A DNA stretch of 64,000 nt. Source: HKCCE3408 sp039183205. Its GTDB lineage: Bacteria > Pseudomonadota > Alphaproteobacteria > Rhodobacterales > Rhodobacteraceae. The stretch lies in assembly GCA_039183205.1 (NCBI GenBank), contig JBCDBR010000001.1, positions 186,001 through 250,000 of the forward strand. Direction: 5' to 3'. A program made the position numbers and the translations under genes. This document shows positions 18,723 to 27,080 of the stretch, one piece after another (the first letter of the stretch is position 1; each line of letters opens with the position of its first letter). Below the pieces are notes generated by a model. It saw only the letters and a list, made by a program, of their open reading frames with translations. It did not search any database and had not been told where the DNA came from.

Positions 18723-19015
18723 GCACAAAATTGGAAGGCGCCGCGCATCGTGCGGCGATTGCGGAGCTGACCGGCACCGGCTGGTCGCAGGTCGCGGACC
18801 GCGATGCGGTGACGAAATCCTTCGTCTTTGGCAATTTCATCGAAGCGTTTGGCTGGATGAGCCAAGTGGCCATCATCGCAGAGAAAATGAACCACCATCC
18901 GGAATGGTTTAACGTCTATAAGACGGTCGATGTGACCCTAACCACGCATGATGTCGGCGGCCTGAGCGATCTTGACCTGGCTTTGGCCAAAAAAATGGAC
19001 GCAGCTGCCGGATAG
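18719..19015 (+). CDS. phhB: 4a-hydroxytetrahydrobiopterin dehydratase (pterin carbinolamine dehydratase)
   Basis: A 98-residue PCD/DCoH protein. The start lies in the ATGA overlap with the DUF482 gene, preceded by GGAGGAACAGGA. The catalytic signature is EKMNHHPEW with His59, His60 and Pro61, followed by YKTVDVTLTTHDVGGLS. It dehydrates the carbinolamine formed by pterin-dependent aromatic hydroxylases. No phenylalanine hydroxylase gene is in the window, so a role in another pterin pathway, such as molybdopterin metabolism, is possible. Confidence 0.95.
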   Translation: MSTKLEGAAHRAAIAELTGTGWSQVADRDAVTKSFVFGNFIEAFGWMSQVAIIAEKMNHHPEWFNVYKTVDVTLTTHDVGGLSDLDLALAKKMDAAAG

Positions 19016-19043
19016 CGCGCGCCCATTTTCGCTTCGGACCAGC

Positions 19044-19532
19044 CTAAATCGCGTCGAGCAAAGTCTCCCCGGCGGAGAGTTCGCATGTGCCAGGATTTTC
19101 GTCGATATTCAGGACCTTGACCACGCCGTCTTCGGCATAGAGCGAATAGCGCGAGGACCGGCCGTAAAAGCCCACGGGCGGGGCGTCGAAATTCATCCCG
19201 ATGGCTGTGGTGAAGTTGCTGGCGGCATCCGCGATCATCGTAATATTGGCGTCCTTTGCACCTGTGGCATCGCCCCAGCTGGCCATCACAAACGGATCGT
19301 TCACCGCGACGCAAATGACCTCATCCACACCTTTTTCGGCAAAGGCGTCGCGGGTGCGAATGAAGCTGGGCACATGCGCCGTCGTGCAGGTCCCCGTATA
19401 GGCGCCCGGCAATCCGAAGATCACAACCTTTTTGCCGGCGAATTTTGCGGCCATCGCGATCTCTTCGGGCCCGTTTTCGCCCATGGTCAGAACTTTGGCA
19501 TCAGGAAGCGGCGCGCCTGCGGAAATGGTCAT
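19044..19532 (-). CDS. Peroxiredoxin, Prx5 type
   Basis: A 162-residue thiol peroxidase. I start at the ATG at 19532 (MTISAG) because GAGGA lies just upstream; a longer frame to 19685 runs into the divergent gene. The peroxidatic Cys49 is in PGAYTGTCTTAHVPSF, a slight variant of the usual PGAFTPTCS. A second Cys near the C-terminus (ENPGTCELSAG) could resolve the sulfenate. It reduces hydrogen and alkyl peroxides in the cytoplasm. It is divergent from a flavoprotein reductase with an 88-bp gap that holds both promoters. Confidence 0.93.
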   Translation of the reverse strand: MTISAGAPLPDAKVLTMGENGPEEIAMAAKFAGKKVVIFGLPGAYTGTCTTAHVPSFIRTRDAFAEKGVDEVICVAVNDPFVMASWGDATGAKDANITMIADAASNFTTAIGMNFDAPPVGFYGRSSRYSLYAEDGVVKVLNIDENPGTCELSAGETLLDAI

Positions 19533-19620
19533 TGTATTCGGTCCTCGCTTGTATCCGTATTGGCAGGCCATATAGGTTTCGATCGGCAAGGTACCAATTG
19601 TTACGCGCGGAAGGCATGAG

Positions 19621-20826
19621 ATGGCGGGGATTATACTGGTCGGCGCGGGGCAGGCCGGCGCCTCATGCGCGGCAAAACTGCGCAATGAGGGCTATGACGG
19701 TGAGATTACGCTGATCGGCGAAGAACCGGTTCCGCCTTATCAGCGCCCGCCCCTGTCAAAGGCGTATTTGTTGGGGGAGATGCCGCTTGAACGTCTCTAT
19801 CTGCGGCCCGAAAGCTATTACGCCGAGGCCAATATTTCCCTGAGGGTCGACACGCGCGTAACCGGGATCGACCGGGCGCACCGGCGCGTCCATCTTGGCG
19901 ATGCAGCGCTGTCCTATGACAGTTTGGTTTTGGCGACGGGCTCGGTTCCGCGCCATCTGCCGCCCGAACTTGGCGGTGATCTTGAGGGTGTTTTTGTGGT
20001 GCGCACGCTGGCCGATGTCGACGCCATGGCGCCTGAGATCGCGCCCGGCGCGCGAGCACTGATCGTGGGTGGCGGCTATATCGGCTTGGAGGCTGCCGCC
20101 GTTTGCGCCAAGCGCGGCATGAACGTCACCTTGTGCGAAGCGGGCGACCGAATTCTAAACCGCGTCGCGGCGGAAGAGACATCGGATTATTTTCGGCAAG
20201 TGCATGTCGGCCATGACGTCGCCATTCGCGAGGCGACCGGGTTGGAAGCCCTGACCGGCAGCACACGCGTCGAGGCGGCGCGGCTCACCGATGGGACCAC
20301 GCTGACGGTCGATGTCGTGATCGTCGGGATCGGGATCAAACCGGCGACGACCCTGGCGGAGGCCGCGGGCCTGAGGCTTGAAAACGGGATTGCAACGGAC
20401 GCATTTGGCCGCACATCCGATCCGCATATTTACGCGGCGGGCGATTGTGCTTCTTTTCCGTGGCAGGGCCAGCAGATGCGACTTGAATCGGTTGGTCACG
20501 CAATTGACCAGGCCGAACTGGTTGCACGAAACATTCTGGGCGCGAACGAAGAGTATATGCCCAAGCCTTGGTTTTGGTCGGACCAGTACGACGTAAAGCT
20601 ACAGATCGCCGGGTTGATGTCGGGATATACTCGGATCGTGACCCGCGGTGCAGCGCCCAATGTGTCGTTTTGGTATTTCGCCGATGATCGGCTAATCGCC
20701 GTTGATGCGTTGAACGATCCGCGCGGTTATATGGTCGGCAAACGGTTGATCGAAGCCGGCCGGTCGCCCGCGCCCGACGCCATCGCCGATCCGGAAACCG
20801 ACCTCAAATCGCTTTTGAAAGGGTGA
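19621..20826 (+). CDS. FAD/NAD-dependent ferredoxin reductase-like oxidoreductase
   Basis: A 401-residue flavoprotein like putidaredoxin/rhodocoxin reductase. The FAD-binding motif is IILVGAGQAGASCA at the N-terminus. PPYQRPPLSKAYL is diagnostic of this reductase group. The NAD-binding site is ALIVGGGYIGLEAAAV and the second FAD motif is IYAAGDCASF. It probably moves electrons from NADH to a small ferredoxin serving a hydroxylase, but no ferredoxin or P450 gene is adjacent. Preceded by GGAAGG; the stop overlaps rsmD by GTGA. Confidence 0.9.
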   Translation: MAGIILVGAGQAGASCAAKLRNEGYDGEITLIGEEPVPPYQRPPLSKAYLLGEMPLERLYLRPESYYAEANISLRVDTRVTGIDRAHRRVHLGDAALSYDSLVLATGSVPRHLPPELGGDLEGVFVVRTLADVDAMAPEIAPGARALIVGGGYIGLEAAAVCAKRGMNVTLCEAGDRILNRVAAEETSDYFRQVHVGHDVAIREATGLEALTGSTRVEAARLTDGTTLTVDVVIVGIGIKPATTLAEAAGLRLENGIATDAFGRTSDPHIYAAGDCASFPWQGQQMRLESVGHAIDQAELVARNILGANEEYMPKPWFWSDQYDVKLQIAGLMSGYTRIVTRGAAPNVSFWYFADDRLIAVDALNDPRGYMVGKRLIEAGRSPAPDAIADPETDLKSLLKG

Positions 20827-21374
20827 GGATCGTCGGCGGCGCCTTTCGCGGACGACGCTTGGCCGATTTGGGCGCCGGCGATCCGGCTGCGCATCTTCGC
20901 CCAACATCGGACCGAGTGCGCGAGGCGCTTTTTAACGTCCTGTTCTCAATGGGTGATCCTGTACCTGGCGCGCATGTCTTGGACTTGTTCGCCGGAACCG
21001 GCGCCTTGGGGCTTGAAGCGCTGAGCCGGGGCGCGGCCAATGCCGTTTTTGTCGATGATGGCCTGACATCCCGGGCGCTCTTGCGCGAGAACATCGCCAA
21101 ATGCGGGGCGCAAGGGCAAAGCAAAGTGTTTCGCCGCGATGCCACCAAACTTGGTGCAGCGCGCCGCGCCTTCGACCTGATCTTTTTGGACCCGCCCTAT
21201 GGTCAGGGCTTGGGCGAGGCGGCGTTGACGTCGGCACAAGCCGGTGGCTGGGTGGCTCCGGGCGCGCTGATCGTCTGGGAAGACAATCGCGCGATGTCCG
21301 CCGCGGGCTTTGCGCCGCGCGACCAGCGCCGATATGGCGATACCTGGATTTCCATCTTAGCCGCCTCGCTTTAG
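20823..21374 (+). CDS. rsmD: 16S rRNA (guanine(966)-N2)-methyltransferase RsmD
   Basis: A 183-residue SAM-dependent methyltransferase that modifies G966 of 16S rRNA. It starts at the GTG within the overlap with the preceding stop. The N-terminus MRIVGGAFRGRRL, the SAM loop DLFAGTG at residues 54-60, and the catalytic DPPY at 123-126 are all typical. Complete and of normal length. Confidence 0.95.
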   Translation: MRIVGGAFRGRRLADLGAGDPAAHLRPTSDRVREALFNVLFSMGDPVPGAHVLDLFAGTGALGLEALSRGAANAVFVDDGLTSRALLRENIAKCGAQGQSKVFRRDATKLGAARRAFDLIFLDPPYGQGLGEAALTSAQAGGWVAPGALIVWEDNRAMSAAGFAPRDQRRYGDTWISILAASL

Positions 21375-21483
21375 GGCGCCGACGGCGGGGGTTGTCGGGG
21401 GCGCGCGCCATGGCCGTTGCACCGCGATTCCGAATGTGGGAGGCTTGCCGCTAATCGAGCGAAGAGAACACAGATCGTCGGGC

Positions 21484-23529
21484 ATGCAGGACGCTGAAAA
21501 GCTTCTGAAATCGGTATTTGGTTTCGATGGGTTTCGACCGGGTCAGAGCGAGATCGTCGCCGCAGTGACCGCGGGCCGGGACGTTTTGGCGATCATGCCG
21601 ACGGGCGGCGGCAAGTCGTTGTGCTTTCAACTGCCGGCCATGCTGCGCAATGGCGTCACGGTGGTGATTTCCCCGCTGATTGCCCTGATGCGCGATCAGG
21701 TGCGTGCGATGCGCGCCGCCGGGGTAGAAGCGGGTGCTTTGACCTCCGGCAATACCGCGGCTGAAACCGATGCTGTGTGGCAGGCGCTTGAAGCGGGACG
21801 GTTGAAGCTATTGTACTTTGCCCCGGAACGGCTGGCGGCCGGTGGCACCGAACGCATCTTGCGCCGCGCCGGAGTGTCGATGATTGCGGTCGATGAAGCG
21901 CATTGCGTCAGCCAATGGGGTCACGACTTTCGACCCGATTATTTGCGCGTGGGTGCCTTGCGGGCGGCGCTGGGCGTGCCGCTGGCAGCTTTTACCGCAA
22001 CCGCCGACGCCGAAACGCGCGCCGAGATTGTCGAACGCCTGTTCGGCGGTGCGCCGCCTGTGACGTTCCTGCGCGGGTTCGACCGGCCGAACCTGCGCTT
22101 GGCCTTTGAGGTCAAAAATAAGCCGCGCGCGCAAATCCTGAGCTACGCGGCCGCGCGCAAAGGGCAATCCGGCATCGTATATTGCGCAACCCGCGCCAAG
22201 ACCGAGACGCTGGCCGCAGCCCTACGCGAGAGCGGGCACAGCGCGGTTGCCTATCACGGCGGCATGGATGCGGAGACGCGGCGCGAGGTTGAGCGGCGCT
22301 TTGGCGCGGAAGACGGACTTATCGTTGTCGCCACTGTCGCCTTCGGCATGGGGGTCGATAAACCCGATATCCGTTGGGTGGCGCATGCCGATCTGCCGAA
22401 ATCCATTGAAGCCTATTACCAAGAGATTGGCCGCGCGGGGCGGGACGGGGCCGCTGCCGATACCCTGACGCTTTATGGCCCCGATGACATTCGGTTTCGC
22501 CGCGGGCAGATCGATGAAGGGCTTGCGCAGGCAGAGCGCAAGACGGCCGATCACGGGCGGCTGAACGCAGTTTTGGGCTTGGCCGAGGCGCAAGGTTGCC
22601 GCCGGGTCCGGTTGCTGGCCTATTTCGGAGAGCGCGCGGAGGATTGCGGCAATTGCGATCTCTGTGCCACGCCGCCGGAGCTTTATGACGGGTCTGTGGC
22701 GGTGCAGAAGGCGCTGTCAGCGATGTTGCGGACCGGTGAGCAGTTTGGCGCTGGGCATTTGATCGACATCCTGACCGGCACTCGGACCGACAAGGTCCGT
22801 CAGCGCGGTCATGACCGGCTGCCGACGTTCGGCGTTGGGACGGAATTCGACACGCGCGGCTGGCAGGCCGTTTTCCGGCAGATGGCGGCGCTTGACCTGG
22901 TGCGGCCGGACCCGGAGCGGCATGGCGCGTTGCGGATGACCCGAGCCGCGCGGCCAATCCTGAAAGGCGAAGACGCGATTACCTTGCGCAAGGATGCGCT
23001 GTCCCGCCCGACGTCCCGGCCGGCGGCAAAGGCATTGGTGCGCGAGGAGGACGCGCCGCTTTTGTCGGCGCTGAAGTCAAAACGGCGCGAATTGGCAGAA
23101 GCCCAAGGCGTGCCGGCTTATGTCGTTTTCGCCGACCGCACCTTGATCGAGATGGCCGAAACCCGTCCAAGCGACTTGGATCAGATGGCCAGGATCTCGG
23201 GCGTGGGTGCGGCCAAGCTTGCGCGTTACGGCGCGGTTTTTCTGGAGCTGATCAGCGGCGATACACCGCCTGAAATGCACCCTGCGCGCCTGGCCGTGGC
23301 CGGCCGGTCCGCCGGCGATCTGTTTGACCGGTTGCTGGAGGTTCAGCAGCAATTGGCCCGCGGCGAGGACGGCACGGGAAAGTACCTCAGCTGCACCTAT
23401 GCGACACTGCGCCATTTGGCCGAACGCCGGCCCGACTGTTTAGACGCGATGGCCCGGATCCAAGGGATGGGGGCGCAAAGAGTTGACCGATTTGGCGCCG
23501 CCTTTCTGGACGTGTTGCAGGCAGGTTGA
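21484..23529 (+). CDS. recQ: ATP-dependent DNA helicase RecQ
   Basis: A 681-residue 3'-5' helicase for recombination and fork repair. I begin at ATG 21484 (MQDAEKLLKSVFGF); a GTG at 21436 would add 16 residues. Walker A PTGGGKS is at residues 39-45 and the DEAH box at 137-140 (VDEAHCVSQWGHDFRPDY). The zinc-binding region ends in CGNCDLC. Two HRDC-like domains follow in tandem, one near VPAYVVFADRTLIEMAETRP and one near TYATLRHLAERRP. E. coli RecQ (about 610 residues) has one, which explains the extra length here. Confidence 0.95.
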   Translation: MQDAEKLLKSVFGFDGFRPGQSEIVAAVTAGRDVLAIMPTGGGKSLCFQLPAMLRNGVTVVISPLIALMRDQVRAMRAAGVEAGALTSGNTAAETDAVWQALEAGRLKLLYFAPERLAAGGTERILRRAGVSMIAVDEAHCVSQWGHDFRPDYLRVGALRAALGVPLAAFTATADAETRAEIVERLFGGAPPVTFLRGFDRPNLRLAFEVKNKPRAQILSYAAARKGQSGIVYCATRAKTETLAAALRESGHSAVAYHGGMDAETRREVERRFGAEDGLIVVATVAFGMGVDKPDIRWVAHADLPKSIEAYYQEIGRAGRDGAAADTLTLYGPDDIRFRRGQIDEGLAQAERKTADHGRLNAVLGLAEAQGCRRVRLLAYFGERAEDCGNCDLCATPPELYDGSVAVQKALSAMLRTGEQFGAGHLIDILTGTRTDKVRQRGHDRLPTFGVGTEFDTRGWQAVFRQMAALDLVRPDPERHGALRMTRAARPILKGEDAITLRKDALSRPTSRPAAKALVREEDAPLLSALKSKRRELAEAQGVPAYVVFADRTLIEMAETRPSDLDQMARISGVGAAKLARYGAVFLELISGDTPPEMHPARLAVAGRSAGDLFDRLLEVQQQLARGEDGTGKYLSCTYATLRHLAERRPDCLDAMARIQGMGAQRVDRFGAAFLDVLQAG

Positions 23530-23564
23530 GGCGCGCGCCGGGATCGGGCGACCACCACCGCTGC

Positions 23565-23861
23565 TTAATGGTCCTTGGGCGCTGCGGCAAAGGCGGTTTT
23601 CTGGGCCTCGGATGCCTCTGTCTGGTATTGCGCCTTCCAATCGGCATAGGGCATGCCGTAGACGATTTCCCGGGCGGCATCTTTTGACAGACCAATGCCA
23701 CGGGCCTCGGCCTCTTCGCCATACCACCGGCTGAGGCAGTTTCGGCAAAACCCGGCAAGGTTCATAAGGTCGATATTCTGCACGTCTTTTCGACTGTCTA
23801 GATGCGACAACAACCTGCGAAACGCGGCCGCCTCGAGTTCGAGTTTGGTTTTAGGGTCCAT
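23565..23861 (-). CDS. DUF1244 family protein
   Basis: A 98-residue small soluble protein of unknown function found widely in proteobacteria. The start at 23861 (MDPKTKLELEAAAFRRL) is chosen because a strong AAGGAGG ribosome site lies just upstream; the longer frame to 23882 would bury that site. The conserved core is NLAGFCRNCLSRWY with Cys39 and Cys42, which may bind metal, and later GMPYADWKAQYQ. Convergent with recQ. Confidence 0.88.
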   Translation of the reverse strand: MDPKTKLELEAAAFRRLLSHLDSRKDVQNIDLMNLAGFCRNCLSRWYGEEAEARGIGLSKDAAREIVYGMPYADWKAQYQTEASEAQKTAFAAAPKDH

Positions 23862-24032
23862 TCTTGCGCCTCCTTTTGCCATAGCTGGGCGCAGTCGGCA
23901 TGGGCGTCAAGCTTTCATCAATGCGTTATGGCCGGGAGCGGCAGTTGCCGCAGCCGCCGAATTGCGCCATAGCATTCCTGCGCCGCTGTGAGCGCAAACA
24001 CGATCCAAAGGGACTTGGGGGATGCGCCATCT

Positions 24033-25478
24033 ATGAGACGCCTACGCAATGTGAAAATCGTGGCCACCCTTGGCCCGTCCTCAAGCGATTATGAAACGAT
24101 CAAGGCGCTGTTTGAGACCGGCGCGGACGTATTCCGCTTGAACATGAGCCACGGCGATCATTCAGAAATTGCAGCGCGTCATGCACATATCCGCCGCGTT
24201 GAAAAGGAATTGGGCCGCCCGATTGCCATTTTGGCCGATTTGCAAGGACCGAAGCTGCGCGTCGGTGTCTTTGCAAGCGGCGCCGAGGAGCTTGAGGTCG
24301 GCGCGCCATTCCGCATGGATCTCGACCCTGCCGAGGGCGATGCAACCCGCGTGCAACTGCCGCATCCTGAGATCTTCGCCGCACTCAGACCGGGGGCAAG
24401 TCTTTTGGTCAACGACGGAAAGATCCGGCTGAAGGTAAAGGATTGCGGCGCTGATTTCGCCGATTGCGAGGTTGTGGTGGGCGGCACGATATCAAACCGC
24501 AAGGGCGTGAATGTGCCGGACGTGGTTCTACCGCTGGCCGCACTGAGCGACAAAGACCGCAAGGATTTGGAATTTGTCTGCGAATTGGGCGTGGATTGGC
24601 TGGCCTTGAGCTTTGTCCAGCGCCCCAAGGATGTCTGGGAAGCGCGTGAATTGGCCAATGGCCGCGCCGCGATCTTGTCGAAGATCGAAAAACCGGCCGC
24701 GGTCGATAGTTTCGACGAAATCCTCGATGTCTCCGATGGGATTATGGTGGCGCGGGGCGATCTTGGGGTCGAATTGCCGGTCCAAAACGTGCCGCCGATC
24801 CAAAAGCGGCTGGTGCGCCGTTGCCGCCTGTCAGCAAAGCCCGTGATCGTGGCAACCCAGATGCTCGAAAGCATGATTGAAAGCCCCGTGCCCACGCGGG
24901 CGGAGGTGTCCGACGTTGCAGCCGCGATCTATGAAGGCGCCGACGCGGTCATGCTGAGCGCGGAATCGGCCGCCGGGCAATATCCGATCGAAGCCGTCCA
25001 GACGATGGACAATGTCGCCCGCGAAGTGGAAAGCGACCCGACCTATTGGCAGGTCATGGTCGCCAGCCGCGGCGGCGAACGCACCACATCGGCCGATGCC
25101 ATCGTGGCGGCCGCGCGTGAGATCGCCGAGGCCACCGACATCAAGGCGATCTGTTGTCATTCGCAATCGGGCACGACGGCCCGGCTGATCGCGCGAGAGC
25201 GTCCGCAACCGCCGGTGATTGCGATGACCCATGTCGAGGGCACCGCCCGACAGCTTTGCCTGACCTGGGGTCTTCATTGCGTGATCACGATACAGCTTGA
25301 GCGATTTAAGCAAGCAGTTGTGAACGCCGTCCGAGCCGCGAGGTCGGACGGGTTTGTTACCGAAAACGACCAGGTCGTTGTGACCGCAGGGGTGCCGTTC
25401 AACGTGCCGGGCTCGACCAATATTTTGCGGATCGCGCCATGTGCGGAGCGATTGATCTACGCCACCGATCCGGAATGA
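24033..25478 (+). CDS. pyk: Pyruvate kinase
   Basis: A 481-residue glycolytic enzyme that forms pyruvate and ATP from phosphoenolpyruvate and ADP. I chose ATG 24033 (MRRLRNVKIVATLGPSS), the usual family N-terminus, with TTGGGGGA upstream; a GTG at 23988 is in frame but unusual. Motifs are RLNMSHGDH, LADLQGPKLR, ILSKIEKPAAV with the catalytic Lys, MVARGDLGVELP, and VATQMLESM followed by PTRAEVSDVA. The C-terminal regulatory domain is present. Its stop overlaps a small membrane-protein gene by ATGA. Confidence 0.96.
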   Translation: MRRLRNVKIVATLGPSSSDYETIKALFETGADVFRLNMSHGDHSEIAARHAHIRRVEKELGRPIAILADLQGPKLRVGVFASGAEELEVGAPFRMDLDPAEGDATRVQLPHPEIFAALRPGASLLVNDGKIRLKVKDCGADFADCEVVVGGTISNRKGVNVPDVVLPLAALSDKDRKDLEFVCELGVDWLALSFVQRPKDVWEARELANGRAAILSKIEKPAAVDSFDEILDVSDGIMVARGDLGVELPVQNVPPIQKRLVRRCRLSAKPVIVATQMLESMIESPVPTRAEVSDVAAAIYEGADAVMLSAESAAGQYPIEAVQTMDNVAREVESDPTYWQVMVASRGGERTTSADAIVAAAREIAEATDIKAICCHSQSGTTARLIARERPQPPVIAMTHVEGTARQLCLTWGLHCVITIQLERFKQAVVNAVRAARSDGFVTENDQVVVTAGVPFNVPGSTNILRIAPCAERLIYATDPE

Positions 25479-25702
25479 GCTTTTTTGCCGCTTTGACCTT
25501 GGTTGCGGCCACGCTGATCGTTGCATTCGCGGCGGTCAGCGCTGTGGCCGCCTGGGCCGATCGGCGGCCTCAAGGGATGCGCCCGTTTTTGGTCGGTGCG
25601 GCGATTGTGGTCGCGATTTTGGTCCAGATGGCGCTGCCGGCCGGACCGACCTGGGCCAATGTGCCCACGGCCTTTGCCGTGGTGATTGGGAGTATGGGGT
25701 GA
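25475..25702 (+). CDS. Small hydrophobic membrane protein
   Basis: A 75-residue protein starting in an ATGA overlap with pyk. It has two hydrophobic segments (about residues 3-26 and 36-53) with a charged turn WADRRPQGMRP. A third weaker segment closes the chain. I recognise no family. The overlap with pyk makes co-expression likely, but a metabolic role cannot be inferred from that alone. Confidence 0.7.
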   Translation: MSFFAALTLVAATLIVAFAAVSAVAAWADRRPQGMRPFLVGAAIVVAILVQMALPAGPTWANVPTAFAVVIGSMG

Positions 25703-25783
25703 CGGGCCTAAAGGGCCGTATTCCCGCCCCATTCCGGAATTAGGCGAGTACCTGTAAACACTTTTCGCAGGTAGATCTTTTCA

Positions 25784-26413
25784 ATGATAGCTTTCGTAAA
25801 GCGTGGGTTCGTCCATTTTTTTCAGGACCCCTGGGATGCGATTACCACCATGCGGGCCAACACGCCAAAGCTGGAGGCCGGGATCCTGGCACTGGTGGCT
25901 TGTTCTTTCCTTCTGGTGGTGATCGATCTGGCCTATGGGCCTCATGCCTATCCGCATTCGGTTGAACCCGGCGGCAAGCGGGATCGCAGTGTCATGGCCA
26001 TCACCATGGTCGAGACCCTTCGGGCTTTCGGCGTGGCGTCGATCGTGCTTTTGGGCAGCAGGCACATGCTGGGTGGCAAGGTCGCGGTGGCAGAAGCTTT
26101 GTGGATGACCGTGCCCTATGCGCTGGCGTTGATTGGTTTTGAGCTTTTGCAGATGGCCACTTGGGCGTTCTTCTTATTCTCAGGCCTCAATTTCTATGGC
26201 GCGTTCTTCATCATGGGGTTTGTCGCCGCGATGCTGGTGCTTGCGATATCCGTCCGGTCGCTGGTGCCGGATTGCGACTGGCTTTCCGTCTTGCCAGTGG
26301 TGGCGCTGGCCTTTGGGCTGGGCACCTTTTTTACGCCCGTTGTTCTGGTCAGCACCGCTCTCTATCTGCTTGTCCGCTGGCGCATGCGCGCATCTTCTCT
26401 GGACAGGGGTTAG
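25784..26413 (+). CDS. Multi-pass membrane protein, possibly Yip1-like
   Basis: A 209-residue inner-membrane protein with about five predicted membrane helices. The N-terminus FVKRGFVHFFQDPWDAI followed by a first helix, and a middle segment MLGGKVAVAEALWMTVPYA, resemble the YIP1 family found in this bacterial group. The resemblance is by eye only. Weak AGGT ribosome site upstream of ATG 25784. Function unknown. Confidence 0.7.
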   Translation: MIAFVKRGFVHFFQDPWDAITTMRANTPKLEAGILALVACSFLLVVIDLAYGPHAYPHSVEPGGKRDRSVMAITMVETLRAFGVASIVLLGSRHMLGGKVAVAEALWMTVPYALALIGFELLQMATWAFFLFSGLNFYGAFFIMGFVAAMLVLAISVRSLVPDCDWLSVLPVVALAFGLGTFFTPVVLVSTALYLLVRWRMRASSLDRG

Positions 26414-26504
26414 GAATCCGCCTATAGGCCGCGATCTTAGCAGTGCGCGTGGGCCAAAGTGGCATGCCTGCGGCACTCAAACGGACCTATACCAGGAGAC
26501 CGAA

Positions 26505-26705
26505 ATGCCCAAGATGAAGACGAAGTCGAGCGCCAAGAAGCGCTTTAAGACCACTGGCACCGGCAAGGTGATGGCGGCGCAGGCCGGAAAGCGGCATGGG
26601 ATGATCAAGCGGACAAACAAGTTTCTCCGTAATGCGCGGGGGACGGCTGTGTTGTCTGAACCCGATCAGAAGATCGCCAAATCCTACATGCCCTACGACC
26701 GTTAA
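26505..26705 (+). CDS. rpmI: 50S ribosomal protein L35
   Basis: A 66-residue highly basic ribosomal protein. The start is ATG 26505 (MPKMKTKSSAKKRF), preceded by a good CAGGAG site. The core GKRHGMIKRTNKF is typical. rplT follows after 12 bp, the standard rpmI-rplT pair; infC, which often precedes them, is not here. Confidence 0.97.
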   Translation: MPKMKTKSSAKKRFKTTGTGKVMAAQAGKRHGMIKRTNKFLRNARGTAVLSEPDQKIAKSYMPYDR

Positions 26706-26717
26706 GGAGCCGCTCAG

Positions 26718-27080
26718 ATGTCCCGGACAACAGGTGGAACCGTCACCCATCGCCGCCATAAAAAAGTGCTGGATCAGGCCAAAGGCTATTACGGCGCACG
26801 CAGTCGTAATTTTCGCACCGCCACGCAGGCGGTCGACAAGGCGAACCAATACGCGACCCGCGACCGCAAAGCCCGCAAGCGCCAGTTTCGCGCGCTTTGG
26901 ATCCAACGCATCAATGCCGCCGTGCGGAGCCATGATGAGACGCTGACATACAGCCGGTTCATCAATGGCCTTGCCAAGGCCGGCATTGAAGTGGATCGCA
27001 AGGTTCTGGCCGATCTGGCTGTGCATGAACCAGATGCATTCGGCGCGATCGTCGCCCAGGCCAAAGCGGCGCTGGCCTAA
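26718..27080 (+). CDS. rplT: 50S ribosomal protein L20
   Basis: A 120-residue rRNA-binding protein needed early in 50S assembly. Motifs include GTVTHRRHKKVLDQAKGYYGARS, shown here in part as GYYGARSRNF, then RDRKARKRQFRALWIQRIN and YSRFINGLAKAGIEVDRKVL. Preceded by AAGGAG. The stop is overlapped by the end of a convergent acyltransferase gene, and the terminator lies within that gene. Confidence 0.97.
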   Translation: MSRTTGGTVTHRRHKKVLDQAKGYYGARSRNFRTATQAVDKANQYATRDRKARKRQFRALWIQRINAAVRSHDETLTYSRFINGLAKAGIEVDRKVLADLAVHEPDAFGAIVAQAKAALA

